Source: M269 sp964640795
Lineage (GTDB): Bacteria; Pseudomonadota; Gammaproteobacteria; Enterobacterales; Alteromonadaceae
DNA: 64,000 nt
NCBI GenBank assembly: GCA_964640795.1
Contig: CAZXIN010000021.1
Span: 1 to 64,000, forward strand
Direction of reading: 5' to 3'
The notes below the pieces were generated by a model. The model saw nothing but the letters and a program-made list of their open reading frames with translations, did no database searches and was not told where the DNA came from. Position numbers and translations under genes: made by a program. Below are positions 35,913 through 43,873 of this stretch, in pieces; the stretch's first letter is position 1; each line of letters begins with the position of its first letter.

Positions 35913-38018
35913 ATGGCTGAGCTAACGGGTTGGGATAAAGATACCTCGCCTTTTCATGAAGGTGAGCAGTTTATGCAAGAGCGTTATGGCCTCAAAGAGC
36001 AGCAAGAAGCCATAGGTAAGCGCCTGATGCGGCCTTACATGCCTACTGAACATCGAGCGTTCTTTGCGCAATTACCTTTCGCGGTTGTCGGTAGTATCGA
36101 CGACAAGGGACAGCCCTGGGCGTCAATGGTTTTTGGACGTCCAGGCTTTATATCAACGCCAACGGATAAGCGCCTTAATTTTGATACACATGTGTTAAAT
36201 GGTGATCCGTTAAAAGAGAATGTTGGTGATGGAAAACCTTTGTCACTGCTAGGTATCGAATTGCCTACCAGACGTCGTAATCGAGTCAACATGATTGCGA
36301 CAGGTACAGGTTCGTCAGGCTTCGGGGCTAAAGTCGTACAGTCATTTGGCAATTGTCCTAAATATATACAAACGCGTTCAGTCGAGTTTTCACGCGACCC
36401 TCGAACTGAGCCACCTGATATTGTCCCGCAGCACTTCACAGAGCTTTCGACAAACATTGCTAGCTTGATTGGCAGAGCAGACACATTCTTTGTGGCGAGT
36501 CATAACAACAAAGATGATCAAACCGATACTGGTGGTGTAGATGTTAATCATCGAGGTGGGCAAAGTGGCTTTGTTAACGTTGATGGTAATCGGCTGACTA
36601 TTCCTGATTACTCAGGTAATTATTTATTTAATACGTTGGGTAACTTCCTGGTTAATCCTAAAGCAGGGCTTCTCTTCGTTGACTTTGAATCTGGCGATAT
36701 TGTTTATTTAACAGGGACAACCGAAATACTTTGGGAAGATCACCCTGAGGTTGAGGCCTTTAAAGGTGCTGATAGAGGGTGGCGATTTAAACTAGAACGA
36801 GGCATTTTGTTAAAAAATGCCGCACCTATTCGTGCTCGTTTTGATGAGTACGCCCCGACATCTGTAAAGACAGGCACTTGGGACGAAGCGCAAAATGTTA
36901 TAGCGCTTCAGAAGAAAAGGCGTGAATGGTTATCCTACAAGGTGGCGAAAGTCGTTGATGAAGATGAATTCATTCGTTCTTTTTATCTTGAACCTCAAGA
37001 TATTGCCAAAAAGTTGCCTTTTAAAGCCGGACAATTCTTATCTGTTCGCCTAAAGCTTGAAGATACTGATCGTTTTGTGGGTCGAAACTACACTGTCTCT
37101 TCGGCCCCTTCGGATCCATTTTTACGTATATCCGTTAAGCGAGAAGTGGGCGTCGATGGCCAGCCAGATGGGCGAGTTTCAAACTACTTACACAATCATC
37201 TCGTCGAAGGCTCCATTATCGAAGCAAAGGGGCCTTCCGGTGCTTTCGTCTTAGATAATAAAACGCAGCGCCCTGTTGTTTTAATCGGTGCGGGTGTAGG
37301 TATTACGCCTATTATTTCTATGTTCAGAGACTTTGCGACGGCTATTCATCGTTTTGGACAATCGCGTTCTGTCACTGTTATACAAGCTGCGAGGAAAACT
37401 TCGAACTTAGTTTTTAGCGAGGAGTTTGATTCACTTCAAAGTGAGATAACGTACCCCACGCAACATTTTTCGGTCGTTAGCCAGCCTGATTCAAATCAAA
37501 AAGCCTCCGTAGATTTTGGCTACAAAGGCCACTTGTCCGCAGATATGTTAAAGGAAATGCTACCTAATGAGTCCTGTGATGTTTATATCTGTGGCCCGTC
37601 AGGTTTTATGCAAAATACTTACGATGCGTTGCTTTCTCTTGGCGTGAGCGATAAACAGATACATACCGAAAGTTTTGGTCCCGCCGTGCTTAAACGACGA
37701 AAAGACGCTATTGACGAGGAAGTTCTTGCCCGTATCAGTGCGCAAGAAGCAAAGAGTGGTGTCGTTAGGTTTTCTGACGCTAAAGTAGAGCAAGCTTGGA
37801 CAGCGCAAGAAGGTACTTTACTTGAGTTAGCCGAAAATCATGGCCTTAAACCTGCGTTTGCTTGTCGCAATGGGGTGTGCGGTGAATGTGCAGTGAAAAT
37901 AACCCAAGGTAAAGTCGCTTATAAGCATGTGCCTGCTTTTGAAACGGATAGCTCAGAAGTACTCATTTGTTGCGCAGTGCCAGCAAAAGAAGGGAGTGAT
38001 ATCGTACTTAAATTATAG
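35913..38018 (+). CDS. PNPOx-like/flavin reductase/2Fe-2S ferredoxin fusion
   Basis: A 701-residue three-part electron-transfer protein. Residues about 45-330 resemble the pyridoxamine-phosphate-oxidase split barrel (FAVVGSIDDKGQPWASMVFG, GLLFVDFESGD). About 335-580 is a ferredoxin-NADP reductase-type module with the FAD motif RNYTVSSAP and the NAD motif VLIGAGVGITPIISM. About 610-701 is a plant-type 2Fe-2S domain with CRNGVCGEC and a later CC (cysteine spacing C-x4-C-x2-C...C). It starts at ATG 35913 with GAGGAGTGACCT upstream. The arrangement suggests NAD(P)H oxidation feeding the flavin barrel. It follows the GST gene; the substrate is unknown. Confidence 0.9.
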   Translation: MAELTGWDKDTSPFHEGEQFMQERYGLKEQQEAIGKRLMRPYMPTEHRAFFAQLPFAVVGSIDDKGQPWASMVFGRPGFISTPTDKRLNFDTHVLNGDPLKENVGDGKPLSLLGIELPTRRRNRVNMIATGTGSSGFGAKVVQSFGNCPKYIQTRSVEFSRDPRTEPPDIVPQHFTELSTNIASLIGRADTFFVASHNNKDDQTDTGGVDVNHRGGQSGFVNVDGNRLTIPDYSGNYLFNTLGNFLVNPKAGLLFVDFESGDIVYLTGTTEILWEDHPEVEAFKGADRGWRFKLERGILLKNAAPIRARFDEYAPTSVKTGTWDEAQNVIALQKKRREWLSYKVAKVVDEDEFIRSFYLEPQDIAKKLPFKAGQFLSVRLKLEDTDRFVGRNYTVSSAPSDPFLRISVKREVGVDGQPDGRVSNYLHNHLVEGSIIEAKGPSGAFVLDNKTQRPVVLIGAGVGITPIISMFRDFATAIHRFGQSRSVTVIQAARKTSNLVFSEEFDSLQSEITYPTQHFSVVSQPDSNQKASVDFGYKGHLSADMLKEMLPNESCDVYICGPSGFMQNTYDALLSLGVSDKQIHTESFGPAVLKRRKDAIDEEVLARISAQEAKSGVVRFSDAKVEQAWTAQEGTLLELAENHGLKPAFACRNGVCGECAVKITQGKVAYKHVPAFETDSSEVLICCAVPAKEGSDIVLKL

Positions 38019-38296
38019 GGCTGTTTATCTTTGGTATGTTCAGTTTTTAACAATCCAAAGTACATGAAGTGGTTTATAAGAGGGGAAAGGCTTCCCCCTT
38101 ATCCCAATCACCACGAGCTCGTTCAAACAATCCCTCTCTCAGCATTGGAACTCAACCTTTTGCATATCAAAATCTATATTTCATATACCAAAGTGGCATC
38201 CTTGACTATAACAATTAGTAGTTTTGGTTAGTTTTTTATACGAAAAAGTTATTAGCATAGGGTTGATAATTAATTTTACCAAACATAGTATCTGGA

Positions 38297-38317
38297 GGCC
38301 CATGAAGGGCTATTTTT
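38297..38317 (+). terminator. Weak hairpin with T-tract in a 328-bp gap
   Basis: GGCCC, a short loop, then GGGC and TATTTTTTT. The stem is only four base pairs, so it is tentative. The surrounding gap (38019-38346) is otherwise AT-rich with no gene I can support; short frames there lack a ribosome site. Confidence 0.3.
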
Positions 38318-38346
38318 TTACACTTAATATTGGTAAGGATGCACTA

Positions 38347-39174
38347 ATGAAAAATGTATTTTATAAAACGGTATTTTCTCTTCTTCTTTTAATTTCTGTT
38401 AATGCCTATGCATCGCATAGTGTGCCATGTAATGCTTGTAACATGAGCACGCAAGCAAGGTTGATTGCCGATGCAAGAAGCCCTGGAGAGACATTTACTA
38501 TAATTGATACCACAAACCTTCGAGCCGAGAGTTATAGAACGGAGTTAATAAATATTGGAGGAGAGCCGTTCGTAGTCGCTAGAAGTATTGCATTAACGTC
38601 AACAGGAAGGAATGATTTAAACGATATTCGTAACTCTTATGCCTTGTTAGAATCAACAATTATTAACATTCCTGAAGACTTGCCTAATACGAATCTTCCA
38701 GAAGATATCGGCAGTTCCGCAGACTTAATATTAACACCTACATTACGGGGTTCTATCGGGAGATTTGTAGAACAAGAGTCAACTATCGTTCAGCGAGCAT
38801 CAGCACTAGCAGCGACATTACTGAGAGCTTTTGGGTTATTTCCGGAAGGCATACCTACTGAAATTACAGTTAGGTTTCCCGATGGCTCTACAGCTACATA
38901 TAGAGTTACAGGGACAATGGGTTTGACGCTTACATGGGACTACGTTGAGGGTTCAGCTAGGGATGCTAATGGTAATTTGGTTCCCGATTCCGAGAATGAC
39001 TTCTCGGGAACATTTCAGTTTGAATCTACTGAGGACCTAGAGAATGCAGTTAATATTGCTGAACTATTTGGTGTGCAGATTAGAAACGGGCAACAGTGCA
39101 CCCGAGTCAAACAGCTTACATGCTCCACTGCAGGAGGTGAGAGAATATGCGTCAGAACTGTATCGTGCTTATGA
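38347..39174 (+). CDS. Exported protein of unknown function
   Basis: The frame is open from 38224, but ATG at 38347 has AAGGA eight bases upstream and begins a signal peptide (KTVFSLLLLISVNAYASH). The 275-residue product has CNACNM just after cleavage and CTRVKQLTC...CVRTVSC at the end, six cysteines suggesting disulfides in the periplasm or outside. The middle has PTEITVRFPDGSTATYRV, a beta-rich stretch. I do not recognise a family. It is followed 15 bases later by a small membrane protein, probably one transcript ending at 39433-39459. Confidence 0.72.
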   Translation: MKNVFYKTVFSLLLLISVNAYASHSVPCNACNMSTQARLIADARSPGETFTIIDTTNLRAESYRTELINIGGEPFVVARSIALTSTGRNDLNDIRNSYALLESTIINIPEDLPNTNLPEDIGSSADLILTPTLRGSIGRFVEQESTIVQRASALAATLLRAFGLFPEGIPTEITVRFPDGSTATYRVTGTMGLTLTWDYVEGSARDANGNLVPDSENDFSGTFQFESTEDLENAVNIAELFGVQIRNGQQCTRVKQLTCSTAGGERICVRTVSCL

Positions 39175-39189
39175 GATGGGAGTAATAAA

Positions 39190-39399
39190 ATGGGTATAGA
39201 TATCACAATACTGAGTTATATGATGATTATTTATTTAGTGGTGTATTCCGGTTCTTTATTTTATCTAAGTCGGGGTGCTAGCTTTCCCAAGGGCTATATT
39301 TTGGTTGCGTGTATTTTAACCTTTTTCCCACCGCTAGCATTAATCTATTTAATTATCATTGTATTTCTTAGAGATAAGTATGTCGCTAAAACGCCTTAA
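39190..39399 (+). CDS. Small two-helix membrane protein
   Basis: A 69-residue product with two hydrophobic segments (about residues 5-25 and 35-58) joined by a short polar loop (RGASFPKG), and a basic C-terminus. GGGAG nine bases before the ATG supports the start. It follows the exported protein gene closely and precedes a strong terminator, so the two form a unit. Function is unknown; an inner-membrane partner of the exported protein is a guess. Confidence 0.65.
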   Translation: MGIDITILSYMMIIYLVVYSGSLFYLSRGASFPKGYILVACILTFFPPLALIYLIIIVFLRDKYVAKTP

Positions 39400-39432
39400 A
39401 TCAGTTGACTAGTTACTTTGAAATTTTAATTT

Positions 39433-39459
39433 AAACCAAGCTGAGTGCTTGGTTTTTTT
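39433..39459 (+). terminator. Intrinsic terminator
   Basis: AAACCAAGC, loop TGAGT, GCTTGGTTT followed by a run of T, 34 bases after the small membrane protein stop. A textbook rho-independent terminator. The 233 bp beyond it up to 39693 hold no gene and should contain the hydrolase promoter. Confidence 0.88.
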
Positions 39460-39692
39460 ATAGCTGATAAAACGTAACGTCGGAAAATGGACTTTTTTGC
39501 CTTCAACCATCCAAGTGTGTTTTCCAGGCACTCTATTCCAACGGGAGGAGACCACATACGAGGTTATTTATGTAACACGGAGCGGTAAATCTTAATAAAA
39601 GGCTTTAACTGAGAGCATTTTTTGTAATAATTTCGCTGAATACCATTTCCAATAGAGTGCAGTGTTTGTTTAGTCAGAATGATAGAGCCTCC

Positions 39693-40913
39693 ATGCGTTT
39701 AAAATTATTGCGATATTTATCAGTTTTTATTTTGCTGCAAAGTGTTATCGCTTGTAGCACAGTACCTGAAAACCCGCGCTATCTTGAGTCTGATGTGGAA
39801 ATCATGCCATCGATATCCTCATACCAAGAGTATGCTCATAGCACACGACAATGGCTGGCGCAAAATAGGGTATACGTTACCCGTGATCACGAAACAGAGC
39901 TCAAGGCAAACACACCTTATGCTTTGATTCCTAAAAAGCCTAATGGCAAAGGTGTTTTGTTAGTTCATGGTTTGGGAGATTCCCCATACTCTTTTATTGA
40001 TATCGGACAAGAGTTAGCTGACAGGGGGTTTTTAGTGCATACCGTTTTGTTGCCAGGACACGGCAGCAAGCCTGGCGATATGTTACATGTAAGATATAAG
40101 CAGTGGCGCTATGTGGTCGAGGAAAACATTAAACTGCTGCAACAAGAAACACCTCGTGTTTATTTAGGTGGCTTTTCAACAGGTGCTAACCTTGTGACAG
40201 AGCTAGCGATTGATATGCCCGAAATCGATGGGTTGGTGTTATTTTCACCTGCCTTTAAATCTAAAACGAATTTGGATAAGTTTGCTGGTGTCGCGGCGGT
40301 ATTCAAACACTGGCTTTACAAACCTGATGAAGACAGTGATCCGCATACAAATTACGCACGCTACGAAACAGTCCCTTCCAATGCTTTGGCGCAGTTCTAC
40401 AAGACATCAAAAAATGTGCGTAGACGTATTAAAGCGAAAGGCTATGATAAACCCACTTTGATGGTCATGAGTCGGCGAGATAGTGTGATCGATGTGAATC
40501 ATGTCAGAGCCTTGTTTAGTGAGTATTTCACCAATCCGTCGAGTCGAATCATTTGGTATGGAACCATTGAGCGTGATGATGAGCCTTTTGATCGACGCAT
40601 TATCGTCAAACCAGAGTCGTTCCCCTCGTTTCAAGTAACCGACTACTCACATATGGGGCTGTTATTTAGTCCCAAGAATGAACACTATGGTGTTAAGGGT
40701 GATTATCGTTTTTGTCGCAATGGGCAGGGTGTTGCAGGCTACAGGCAATGTCAAAACGGTGGTGATGTCTGGTATTCTTCGTGGGGAACACGTAGATCAG
40801 GGAAAGTACATGCTCGTTTAACGTTTAATCCACAGTTTGGACATATGATCGAAACTATGATGTCAGTCGTTGAAGCAACAACTGACGATGAGCGCAACTA
40901 TGTTCTAGAGTAG
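39693..40913 (+). CDS. Alpha/beta-hydrolase lipoprotein
   Basis: The start at 39693 gives a clean lipoprotein signal (lipobox SVIAC, cysteine at 21) over the open start at 39657. The 406-residue enzyme has LLVHGLGDSPYSFIDIG (oxyanion region), the nucleophile elbow GGFSTGAN, the acid loop LMVMSRRDSVIDV and a C-terminal histidine region (FGHMIETMMS or YSHMGLLF). It is similar to lysophospholipase/carboxylesterase-type hydrolases. As an envelope lipoprotein it may act on lipids or esters. It stands alone, followed by a palindrome at 40921. Confidence 0.82.
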   Translation: MRLKLLRYLSVFILLQSVIACSTVPENPRYLESDVEIMPSISSYQEYAHSTRQWLAQNRVYVTRDHETELKANTPYALIPKKPNGKGVLLVHGLGDSPYSFIDIGQELADRGFLVHTVLLPGHGSKPGDMLHVRYKQWRYVVEENIKLLQQETPRVYLGGFSTGANLVTELAIDMPEIDGLVLFSPAFKSKTNLDKFAGVAAVFKHWLYKPDEDSDPHTNYARYETVPSNALAQFYKTSKNVRRRIKAKGYDKPTLMVMSRRDSVIDVNHVRALFSEYFTNPSSRIIWYGTIERDDEPFDRRIIVKPESFPSFQVTDYSHMGLLFSPKNEHYGVKGDYRFCRNGQGVAGYRQCQNGGDVWYSSWGTRRSGKVHARLTFNPQFGHMIETMMSVVEATTDDERNYVLE

Positions 40914-40920
40914 ACAAGGC

Positions 40921-40942
40921 CAAACCACTTTAAAGTGGTTTG
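40921..40942. terminator. Perfect 22-bp palindrome, possible terminator
   Basis: CAAACCACTTTAAAGTGGTTTG lies eight bases after the hydrolase stop. The stem is strong but no T-tract follows (GGTATAG), so it might instead be an mRNA-protecting hairpin or an operator for the tautomerase downstream. Confidence 0.5.
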
Positions 40943-40988
40943 GGTATAGAACAATGAACACAATGAAAATATAAGGAAAAAGATAGAG

Positions 40989-41195
40989 ATGCCAATAGTT
41001 ACTATCCAGCAGTCACCAGGAAGAACAAAAGAACAGAGGCAAGTGCTGATCAAGAAAATCACCGAAGCTTTTGAAGAAGCTTATGGTTTAGGCCCTGAAG
41101 CGGTGACTGTCTTTTTTCAAAACTTTGATGACTCGCATTGGGGGAAAGCAGGCCTGCTGCACGAAGATAGAGTGAGTGGTCACGTTAAAGGCTAA
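40989..41195 (+). CDS. 4-oxalocrotonate tautomerase-family protein
   Basis: A 68-residue single-subunit member of the tautomerase superfamily. The N-terminal catalytic proline is present after Met removal (MPIVTIQQSPGRTKEQR), then the amphipathic helix KKITEAFEEAYGLG and the FFQNFDDSHWGKAG strand. AAGGAAAAAGATAGAG upstream supplies a ribosome site. Members ketonise dienols or act on unsaturated acids; the substrate here is unknown. It is followed closely by two acetyltransferase genes. Confidence 0.85.
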   Translation: MPIVTIQQSPGRTKEQRQVLIKKITEAFEEAYGLGPEAVTVFFQNFDDSHWGKAGLLHEDRVSGHVKG

Positions 41196-41218
41196 GTTTT
41201 TGTATTTATTCGAGCGAT

Positions 41219-41647
41219 ATGGATATTCAAGACATTCAATTAGTACCCGCAAAAGAAGCGGATAAAGACTTTTTGCTCCATCTGCGGCTACAGACTATGG
41301 TAGAGCACTTAGAGGCGTCAGGACAGTACCTGACGCGTGATGAACATGCGTTGAGAGTTGCGCATGAATATCAGCATTCGCACCTTATCAAGATTAACCA
41401 CCAAATCGTGGGTTTACTCAAGTACAAAGAAGATCAACAGAAAGTCACTATTATTCAGTTACAAATTGCGCCTGAGTTCCAGAACAAAGGTTATGGCAGT
41501 ATGGTGGTTAACCATGTTATATCTCAATCTCAAGGCAAAACGGTTTCCTTGAGTGTCTTAAAGGCTAACCCTGCGTTTAAACTTTATCTTAAGTTAGGTT
41601 TCTGTCAGGTAGGTGAGGACGAACATGAATACTATTTACAAACTTAA
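41219..41647 (+). CDS. GNAT family N-acetyltransferase
   Basis: A 142-residue acetyltransferase. The acetyl-CoA loop is QNKGYGSMVVNHVI preceded by the IIQLQIAPEF strand, and the end has NPAFKLYLKLGFCQVG. It starts 23 bases after the tautomerase gene and is followed 14 bases later by a second GNAT gene. Substrate unknown. Confidence 0.85.
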   Translation: MDIQDIQLVPAKEADKDFLLHLRLQTMVEHLEASGQYLTRDEHALRVAHEYQHSHLIKINHQIVGLLKYKEDQQKVTIIQLQIAPEFQNKGYGSMVVNHVISQSQGKTVSLSVLKANPAFKLYLKLGFCQVGEDEHEYYLQT

Positions 41648-41661
41648 TTATGATTGAATAG

Positions 41662-42156
41662 ATGATCCATTTTAGAGATTTAGCCGCACAGGATGAAGCA
41701 CGACTTGTTCGTTATTTGAATAACAGTCACGTGGTTAAATATTTAACTTCCAGAATCCCTAGCCCTTACACATTGGAAGATGCTAACTGGTGGATAAATA
41801 CCGGCAGTAAAGACAGTGCAGTCACTAAAGTTATTGAGTTCGATGGTGTTTTTTGTGGCGTAATTAGTGTTTATAGACAACAGTTTGAGTATTCACACAG
41901 TGCCGAGATTGGTTACTGGTTAGCAGAAGAGTTTTGGGGGAAAGGCATTGCGTCAGCCGCATTAGCTCAGTTTAGTGAATTTATTCTATCTACAACAGAT
42001 ATTATTCGTTTGTATGCGTCGGTATTTTCTGCCAACCCAGTGTCGATGAAAGTGCTCGAAAAGGCAGGTTACTCATGTGAAGGTATATTTCGTAAAGGTG
42101 CTAACAAAAATGACAAATATTATGATGTGCATCTATTTGCTTTGGTCAACGGTTGA
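41662..42156 (+). CDS. GNAT family N-acetyltransferase, RimJ/RimL-like
   Basis: A 164-residue protein of the RimJ/RimL branch. Features are the HFRDLAAQDEARLVRYLNN start, the YTLEDANWWI helix, IGYWLAEEFWGKGIASAAL with the acetyl-CoA loop, and NPVSMKVLEKAGYSCEG. These enzymes acetylate protein N-termini or small amines, some acting on antibiotics. It is in a row of short plus-strand genes with gaps of 11-50 bases. Confidence 0.88.
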   Translation: MIHFRDLAAQDEARLVRYLNNSHVVKYLTSRIPSPYTLEDANWWINTGSKDSAVTKVIEFDGVFCGVISVYRQQFEYSHSAEIGYWLAEEFWGKGIASAALAQFSEFILSTTDIIRLYASVFSANPVSMKVLEKAGYSCEGIFRKGANKNDKYYDVHLFALVNG

Positions 42157-42167
42157 AGGAACTCCCG

Positions 42168-42617
42168 ATGAATGGCATTAATTCACTCGTTATTGCTGCT
42201 ACATTAAGTTTTATCGCGGCTTTGCTACATGTTGCTATTATTTTTGGTGGTGCCTATTGGTATCGTTTTTTTGGTGCCGGAGAAGGGATGGCACAACTCT
42301 CAGAAGCCGGAAGTTACCGTCCAGCTATAATTACTGCTGCTATTGCTTGTGTCCTAGGAATTTGGGGACTCTATGCTTTATCTGGTGCAGGTGTGATTGT
42401 TAAGCTGCCTTTGTTGAGAACGGTACTTTGTTTGATAACGGGTGTTTATTTGCTAAGAGGCATCGCAGGCCTTATTTTACCTTTTGTGATGAACCACCCC
42501 GTCATAACACAGAACTCGATGACATTTTGGTTAGTCAGCTCAACGATATGCTGCGTGTTTGGCGTCTTTCATTTATTCGGTACAATCAATGTTTGGGGAC
42601 AGCTACCTGTTAGGTAA
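42168..42617 (+). CDS. Four-helix membrane protein of unknown function
   Basis: ATG at 42168 has AAGGA upstream and is preferred to the TTG at 42153, which would overlap the acetyltransferase stop. The 149-residue product has four hydrophobic segments (about 8-28, 45-65, 75-98 and 115-137) with few charged residues between them. There is no catalytic pattern I recognise. Its place in the short-gene row is the only context. Confidence 0.65.
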   Translation: MNGINSLVIAATLSFIAALLHVAIIFGGAYWYRFFGAGEGMAQLSEAGSYRPAIITAAIACVLGIWGLYALSGAGVIVKLPLLRTVLCLITGVYLLRGIAGLILPFVMNHPVITQNSMTFWLVSSTICCVFGVFHLFGTINVWGQLPVR

Positions 42618-42666
42618 ATCTTCGACAATACGAGTTTGGTAGCGTCGTAACGATAAGGATAAGTTG

Positions 42667-42921
42667 ATGAAAAAGCAAAGCGCTGAAATTTGGTTTCCAG
42701 CTAAACGCTATGGCATAGGCTGGGGGGCTCCTATACATTGGAAAGGATGGGTGGTTTTAGGTGTGTATATCTTCCTCTTTATACTCTTACACTTTTTTGT
42801 CAATCCGGTCTTCGAAAGCGTTCTTTGGGGCAGTTGTTTTATCTTATTGATTTTATCATTTATCGTTATTTGTTGGATAAAAGGGGAAAAGCTGAGTTGG
42901 CGATGGAGCAGAAAAGAATAG
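42667..42921 (+). CDS. Small membrane protein
   Basis: An 84-residue product read from ATG 42667 with AAGGATAAG upstream. It has two hydrophobic segments (about 29-48 and 54-75) between a tryptophan-rich N-terminus (WFPAKRYGIGWG, with the pattern of the small integral inner-membrane proteins) and a basic tail (RWSRKE). The function is unknown. Confidence 0.6.
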   Translation: MKKQSAEIWFPAKRYGIGWGAPIHWKGWVVLGVYIFLFILLHFFVNPVFESVLWGSCFILLILSFIVICWIKGEKLSWRWSRKE

Positions 42922-42987
42922 AAACTTTAATTTACTTTTATCAATTGCCTGATACAAACCTGAGCTAAATTAGGAAATTTTTTAGAT

Positions 42988-43461
42988 ATGGATAAATTTA
43001 ATACGTTGCAAAACGTGATTGATGAAATGGCTGTTAGTACGTCAACTTGGAGTCGTGACAATAAGAAAAAGGCGTTTCGTATTAGCCTTGCTATTGCTTG
43101 TTTAACAGCTTTAGTCACCATTTTAGTTGGGCTACAAGGTGATTTTCCTTATTTTAAGGAAAATCAGGAGCTCGTTCATTTTTATTTCAAACTATCCATT
43201 TTGATGATGAGTGGTTTGAGCACGGTTTTAGCGGTTTGGGATAATTTTTATAACCACAAACAACTTTGGATCAATTACGGTGAGACGCGTAACCATCTTA
43301 GAGCATTGTCGCTTGAGATGAGCCTAGTACCTGAAGAAAAGAGGCAAGAAGTACAAGTATTGGAAAAGTATCTGACAAAGTACAACCAAATACTGACAGA
43401 AAGTAATAACAACTGGAAAAAGCTAAGGTTAGAAGACGCTGACATTGCTACACCTAAATAG
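42988..43461 (+). CDS. SLATT/DUF4231-like two-helix membrane protein
   Basis: A 157-residue protein. Two hydrophobic helices (about 30-50 and 67-90) are followed by a cytoplasmic helical segment with NHKQLWINYGETRNHLRALSLE, which resembles the W...Y..T...L pattern of DUF4231/SLATT proteins. In known conflict systems, SLATT proteins are predicted pore-forming effectors coupled to nucleotide-making or nucleotide-sensing partners. No cyclase or sensor is adjacent here, so it is a stand-alone copy or a different function. Assignment is by pattern only. A strong hairpin follows at 43474. Confidence 0.55.
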   Translation: MDKFNTLQNVIDEMAVSTSTWSRDNKKKAFRISLAIACLTALVTILVGLQGDFPYFKENQELVHFYFKLSILMMSGLSTVLAVWDNFYNHKQLWINYGETRNHLRALSLEMSLVPEEKRQEVQVLEKYLTKYNQILTESNNNWKKLRLEDADIATPK

Positions 43462-43473
43462 TCCAGTAGGAGT

Positions 43474-43495
43474 GCGATACTGTGAACAGTATCGC
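43474..43495. repeat. Hairpin GCGATACTG-tgaa-CAGTATCGC
   Basis: A perfect 9-bp stem 12 bases after the SLATT-like gene. No T-tract follows. The stem and its flank (TTTATTTAA about 15 bases later) resemble the region at 3509-3550, suggesting a small dispersed element. Confidence 0.5.
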
Positions 43496-43531
43496 CGACT
43501 GAGATTTATTTAAGAGGGAAGGGTATAAAGG

Positions 43532-43873
43532 ATGATGGTAGAAGATATTAAAGTATTTATCCCTAGTAAGGATTTTGAAGCGTCCTCGGCGTTTTACACT
43601 GATATGGGGTTTTCCAGTCAAGTTGTAACACGAGACATTAGCTTATTTGAGAATGGCGAATGCGCTTTTTTTCTCCAACGTTTTTATAAACAACAGCTTG
43701 CCGAGAATCTCATGTTACAGTTATGCGTGCTTGATATTGAGTCTGCTTTTAAGAAGGCTGAATCATCGAGAAATAAGCGCAAGATTACGCCCATTCAACA
43801 AGAGTCTTGGGGACAAGTATTTTATGTTTGGGGGCCATCTGGTGAGCTGTGGCATGTCACGCAACGTGTTTAA
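43532..43873 (+). CDS. Glyoxalase/bleomycin-resistance-like protein
   Basis: A 113-residue VOC-fold protein with two beta-alpha-beta-beta-beta halves (VEDIKVFIPSKDFEASSAFYTDMGF, then LMLQLCVLDIESAFKKA). It lacks the complete set of metal-binding residues at both ends, so a binding or antibiotic-sequestering role is as likely as catalysis. GGTATAAAGG precedes the double ATG at 43532/43535. Its 3' end overlaps the beta-lactamase-fold gene by 20 bases. Confidence 0.72.
   Translation: MMVEDIKVFIPSKDFEASSAFYTDMGFSSQVVTRDISLFENGECAFFLQRFYKQQLAENLMLQLCVLDIESAFKKAESSRNKRKITPIQQESWGQVFYVWGPSGELWHVTQRV

Noticed and set aside
36035..36484. 149-codon antisense frame inside the reductase fusion
   Set aside because: It lies fully opposite a well-supported gene, has no ribosome site and no recognisable protein pattern. 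Likewise 31507-31914 inside the MFS gene and 45550-45876 opposite the GNAT gene.
38031..38231. 66-codon frame after the reductase fusion
   Set aside because: No clear ribosome site, composition like non-coding DNA, and no domain. The next real start is at 38347.
43647..43853. 69-residue extension of the beta-lactamase-fold gene
   Set aside because: It lies inside the glyoxalase-like gene; the lipoprotein signal begins at 43854. The same reasoning removed the extended start of the lipoprotein gene at 48475.
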